This document shows positions 61,149 to 64,000 of a DNA stretch of 64,000 bases, in pieces. Under the pieces are notes generated by a model, which saw only the letters and a list, made by a program, of their open reading frames with translations, ran no database searches and was not told where the DNA came from. Position 1 is the stretch's first letter. Each line of letters begins with the position of its first letter. The position numbers were made by a program, and so were the translations under genes. This DNA is from Clostridia bacterium (GTDB lineage: Bacteria > Bacillota > Clostridia > Lachnospirales > Lachnospiraceae): assembly GCA_003249225.1 (NCBI GenBank), contig QKJQ01000022.1:90121-154120 (forward strand). Reading direction: 5' to 3'.

Positions 61149-63410
61149 TTACTCCAAAAGCTCCAAAAGCTGATAAGAAGCATACACTGTCCGGCTGCCA
61201 TTTTGATTGCCAAGACCAATACAGCCACTTTGATATACCTTTTCAAGAGCAAAATCACGATCGATCAGCACTGTATCCTCAACCGCTATTCTGATATGAT
61301 TCTCTTTGCATTGGATGCTTACCCGGTAAAACGTATTGTACTCCCAGCAAAAGCTGACCGATTCAAGTATCTCATACTCCCGGTCTTTCCTGTAAAGTTG
61401 AAATCTGTTCCCTTCTGCAAACCCTGCTGCCATACATCTTGCACCGCCCTGGACCCGGAACAGTACATTATGGTTTGGCCCTTTGACCGGCCGGACGCTG
61501 ACAAAAAGTTCAACATTCTTCCAGTGGATATTTCCCGTATAACATTCCGCCGGAAGTCCGCTGCCACTGATGGCAAGCCCATCTGCTTCCACTCGAAGCA
61601 TCCCCCGCAGATAACTAAAATGAGCCGGTTGGATGTGAAGCGGTGTCCACTTCTCCAGCGGCAGCTTCTTCAGATCCATCCGGTAGTCTGCACTGTGAAG
61701 TATTTCAAAGTCATCCAGATACAAAATCTCAGTGAACTTTGTCTCCCTTGCTCCGCCTTCCATGCATACAAACAAAAATCCGACTTCTTCCAGGATCACT
61801 GTATCCATCCCCGGCAAACGAAACTCAAGCTTTTGCCAGTTCTTCGTTACGTATTGTTCATAGTTCATAAGCTTCACTATTTCATTTCGGATTCTATCTT
61901 TATAGTAAGGAAGGATGCGCATCCTCTTTCCGGATTCTTTCCTCGGAGAAGTATCCTTTTCGTCAAAATACTCTGCACCATCCTTCCCTTTGAAATATGC
62001 TCTTATCACATCTCCCGGATAAAGGGTCGGTACCAGCTCCGGATCGTACCGGCTGTCCTCGAACTCTTGTGGCTGATAATACGGCTTGTAGTAAAGCTGA
62101 AAAGAATCTCCATTCTCTGTCCAGGGCGATACAATCTTTAATGCCCGGCTGCCGGTATGCGCTTCTTCTGACGTATTCGTAAGCAGAAGCTTCTTTCCAT
62201 CAAGGCTGTGGACACGCATGGCATGTGTTGCCGTTGGAAATTCAAAATGAAAATATGTCCCTTCATCCTTTTCAAATATCGTCTTCCAAATCCCCTGCGG
62301 CTGTTCTTTGTAAATCGTAGCCGTAAGCTTCGCACAATAAGCAGCAATCTGTGACACCGTCTGAAGATTCAGGTATCCCAGGGAGCTGGATGCACAGATA
62401 AAATCATGCACCTGTGGCAGCCATTTCTCCTCAATTCCTTCTGTTTTGCAGTAAACACCAAGTATCGCTCCGAGATTCCCCACATTACAGTCGGTATCCC
62501 AGCCACACATATTGGCTATGTTAATGGACCGGCTAAACTCACCTTTCCCATGAATTAATGCCAGCAAGATCACCGCCGCATTCGGTATAATATGACAGCT
62601 TCCTTCATAATGCTGATATCCAAAGTGTTCTTGCACAAAAGAAAAGCTCTCTTCCCAGACTTCAAAACTGTCTTTGGGGCGATATATCTTTGGATGATTC
62701 GTCTCCTCCAGCGTATTCGAATCTGCTGTCTTTTCATTCTTTCTGCAGACTGCCAAAACCTCTCCTGCCATACGATAATATTCGCTCGTAACAGGAATCT
62801 GTGCAAGGCCGGCTTCTATGATTTCATCAACGCTGTTCGCCTCAAAGGCTTTTGCAATGCAGGCCGCAATAAATCTGGCTCCATAAACTCCATTCCTGTC
62901 ATGTGTTATGGATGCCATCTTTTCAGCCAGATCAGCAGCTTCCTTTGGTCGGCCAGGATACACCAGCCCCCAGCAATCGGAAAAGATCTGTCCGCCGATC
63001 TGTTCTGCGGTGGCGCTGCCGTTTTGTTTGATCGATCCACTTTCCGGTGCCGGTATCCCCGCCATCAGATTCTGATAAGCCGTATGTTCTGTGGATACAC
63101 CATAACCGCCCCACCAGAAAAAACCATGTCCGTCTCCGACATAGTTCAACATAGAAGCGGCCAGTTCCTGTACCGATATCTCACTGCCCTTTTCATAATC
63201 GGCGAGTGCACGCAGATAAAACAGAGGTCCATTGATATCATCATCGGAGCAAAAGTTCTTAAAACGAAACGGATACTCCGTAATCTTCCCAAAGCTCTCC
63301 CGGATCCTTTCATAGGGCCAGCCTTCAATGTTGGCCCCGTGAATTACACCAATCACTTTGCCGACCCATCCTCCGTACAATTTGCTGTAATACTCTACTG
63401 TGCCAAGCAT
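61149..63410 (-). CDS. ADP-ribosylglycohydrolase-family protein with long C-terminal domains
   Basis: A 753-residue protein. N-terminal half (to about 370) is an ADP-ribosylglycohydrolase fold: YGGWVGKVIGVIHG, the first metal site CSDDDINGP, GYGVSTEHTAYQN and the second metal site CGWDTDCNVGNLGAILG. The remaining about 380 residues look like two beta-rich domains (EVGFLFVCMEGGARETKFTEILYLDDFEI, then a final VRPVKGPNHNVLFRVQGG..GLGNQNGSRTVYASYQLLEL), similar to sugar-binding or concanavalin-like folds. ATG at 63410 follows AAGGGAG; the track start is 63470. Such proteins occur with glycosidases and may hydrolyse N-glycosidic bonds rather than reverse ADP-ribosylation. Confidence 0.85.
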   Translation of the reverse strand: MLGTVEYYSKLYGGWVGKVIGVIHGANIEGWPYERIRESFGKITEYPFRFKNFCSDDDINGPLFYLRALADYEKGSEISVQELAASMLNYVGDGHGFFWWGGYGVSTEHTAYQNLMAGIPAPESGSIKQNGSATAEQIGGQIFSDCWGLVYPGRPKEAADLAEKMASITHDRNGVYGARFIAACIAKAFEANSVDEIIEAGLAQIPVTSEYYRMAGEVLAVCRKNEKTADSNTLEETNHPKIYRPKDSFEVWEESFSFVQEHFGYQHYEGSCHIIPNAAVILLALIHGKGEFSRSINIANMCGWDTDCNVGNLGAILGVYCKTEGIEEKWLPQVHDFICASSSLGYLNLQTVSQIAAYCAKLTATIYKEQPQGIWKTIFEKDEGTYFHFEFPTATHAMRVHSLDGKKLLLTNTSEEAHTGSRALKIVSPWTENGDSFQLYYKPYYQPQEFEDSRYDPELVPTLYPGDVIRAYFKGKDGAEYFDEKDTSPRKESGKRMRILPYYKDRIRNEIVKLMNYEQYVTKNWQKLEFRLPGMDTVILEEVGFLFVCMEGGARETKFTEILYLDDFEILHSADYRMDLKKLPLEKWTPLHIQPAHFSYLRGMLRVEADGLAISGSGLPAECYTGNIHWKNVELFVSVRPVKGPNHNVLFRVQGGARCMAAGFAEGNRFQLYRKDREYEILESVSFCWEYNTFYRVSIQCKENHIRIAVEDTVLIDRDFALEKVYQSGCIGLGNQNGSRTVYASYQLLELLE

Positions 63411-64000
63411 TGAATTCTCTCCCTTCCTGTTTTCGGATACAAAGCTGACTGCTATTATACTCGACTTCAAGGATTAATTTTAATAGACCTATATAAACTG
63501 TTGCCCACTTACATTATTGATCAAACATCAAAAAGTAAAATCATACTTTAACTTCATTTTTCTTCATTACCTTATCATAGAAAGAACCCTGATTAAGAAA
63601 CAATATGTATCTCAGAAAAGTTCATTTTCTATCACTTTAATAATACAGGAAGCGGAGAAAATAAAAAAGAAAAAGTTTTTTTTCCTTGTTGTATTGACAT
63701 AAGTTGAATCATTCACGTTTATATACTCTTATTATCCTTTTGAAGATTAACATTTACCTTTCAACTATATGTTTGTACCAAGATTCCTCTTCACTCGTTT
63801 AATAAAGACTGGATGTGCATTATTGAACCTGTACATCAAAACTTATAAATATTATTCCTGAATTATTCATGATAATTCATTGAGCGGTGCGAAGCACCGC
63901 ATAGTTACTGTATTTTTTTATGCTTTTTACTTTCACTTATTAGGTGAAAAAAATTATATACAAAAAGAACCTCAAGTTTGTTAAAATTTAGGTGTCGAAT
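63411..64000. other. AT-rich upstream region at the window end
   Basis: Holds the upstream region of the ADP-ribosylglycohydrolase gene (TATAAT on the minus strand at 63454-63459 with a poor -35). GAATTAT-N5-ATAATTC (63861-63879) and the hairpin GCGGTGC-GAA-GCACCGC (63884-63900) lie near the right end. A plus-strand TTGACA at 63694 has TTTATA 18 bp on. No believable ORF; the 61-codon ORF at 63517 has no ribosome binding site. Confidence 0.55.

Noticed and set aside
63884-63900. GCGGTGC-GAA-GCACCGC as a terminator
   Set aside because: No gene in the window ends before it and no U run follows directly; it may belong to a gene outside the window.

Overview
The window looks like chromosome of a low-to-medium-GC anaerobic Firmicute, most likely a gut-type Lachnospiraceae (Clostridium cluster XIVa) relative. 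The evidence is strong AGGAGG ribosome binding sites, consensus sigma-A promoters, U-tailed terminators, anaerobic enzymes (hybrid cluster protein, radical SAM) and many two-component systems. I see no tRNA, rRNA, CRISPR array, transposase or phage gene. The organism call is inference from gene style; there is no marker gene in the window.

Layout. 1-158: start of a glycoside hydrolase leaving the window (minus). 367-4766: amino-acid metabolism on the minus strand (D-2-hydroxyacid dehydrogenase, HisC-like aminotransferase, RidA, PatB/MalY lyase). 5426-10392: minus-strand operon of a GT4 glycosyltransferase, UDP-glucose dehydrogenase and a radical SAM/SPASM-like protein, then a HAD phosphatase; probably envelope glycan or glycolipid synthesis. 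10760-11865: DsrE-like protein plus amidohydrolase. 12139-17992: MATE exporter, response regulator, histidine kinase and a large tannase-like lipoprotein whose own promoter carries a response-regulator-type direct repeat. 18105-18893: a carbohydrate-binding-like protein.

19238-24445: a two-component system next to apbE and a NapH-like iron-sulfur membrane protein fused to two FMN-binding domains. The same direct repeat, CTTTAAT-N4-CTTTAAT, sits exactly 10 bp before the -10 box of both the regulator operon and the apbE operon, so the TCS very probably drives an extracytoplasmic flavin electron-transfer chain. 24537-27808: aldo/keto reductase, acetolactate synthase and a cytidylate-kinase-like protein. 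28078-31507: GGDEF-EAL protein and chemoreceptor.

Plus strand from 32140 to 40865: an aminotransferase with a perfect palindrome inside its promoter; an unusual cluster (33475-38621) of three HTH regulators, a DUF2975-like membrane protein and two paralogous membrane-anchored proteins; then hcp with a palindrome placed like a class II CRP/FNR site. 40971-45144 (minus): SNF2 helicase, epimerase, DDAH-type amidinohydrolase. 45381-54956 (minus): two complete ABC-transporter/two-component modules, one of the lantibiotic/bacitracin-immunity type and one of the MacB/FtsX type. 55229-57373: HSL-type esterase and ANT(6)-like nucleotidyltransferase. 57712-61148 (plus): two small ABC transporters around a YtrA-type GntR repressor. 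61149-63410: ADP-ribosylglycohydrolase-family protein with a long C-terminal extension.

Non-coding structure is rich: three copies of a palindromic intergenic element (2124, 34351, 44106), two promoters each followed by an early terminator (4785-4876, 45209-45305), paired operators ATTATTG-N5-CAATAAT, a repeated ribosome-binding-region block (31508, 48100, 48163) and several minisatellites. The strongest candidates for something not yet described are the flavin-transfer regulon with its two matching boxes, the three-HTH membrane cluster at 33475-38621, and the intergenic repeat family.
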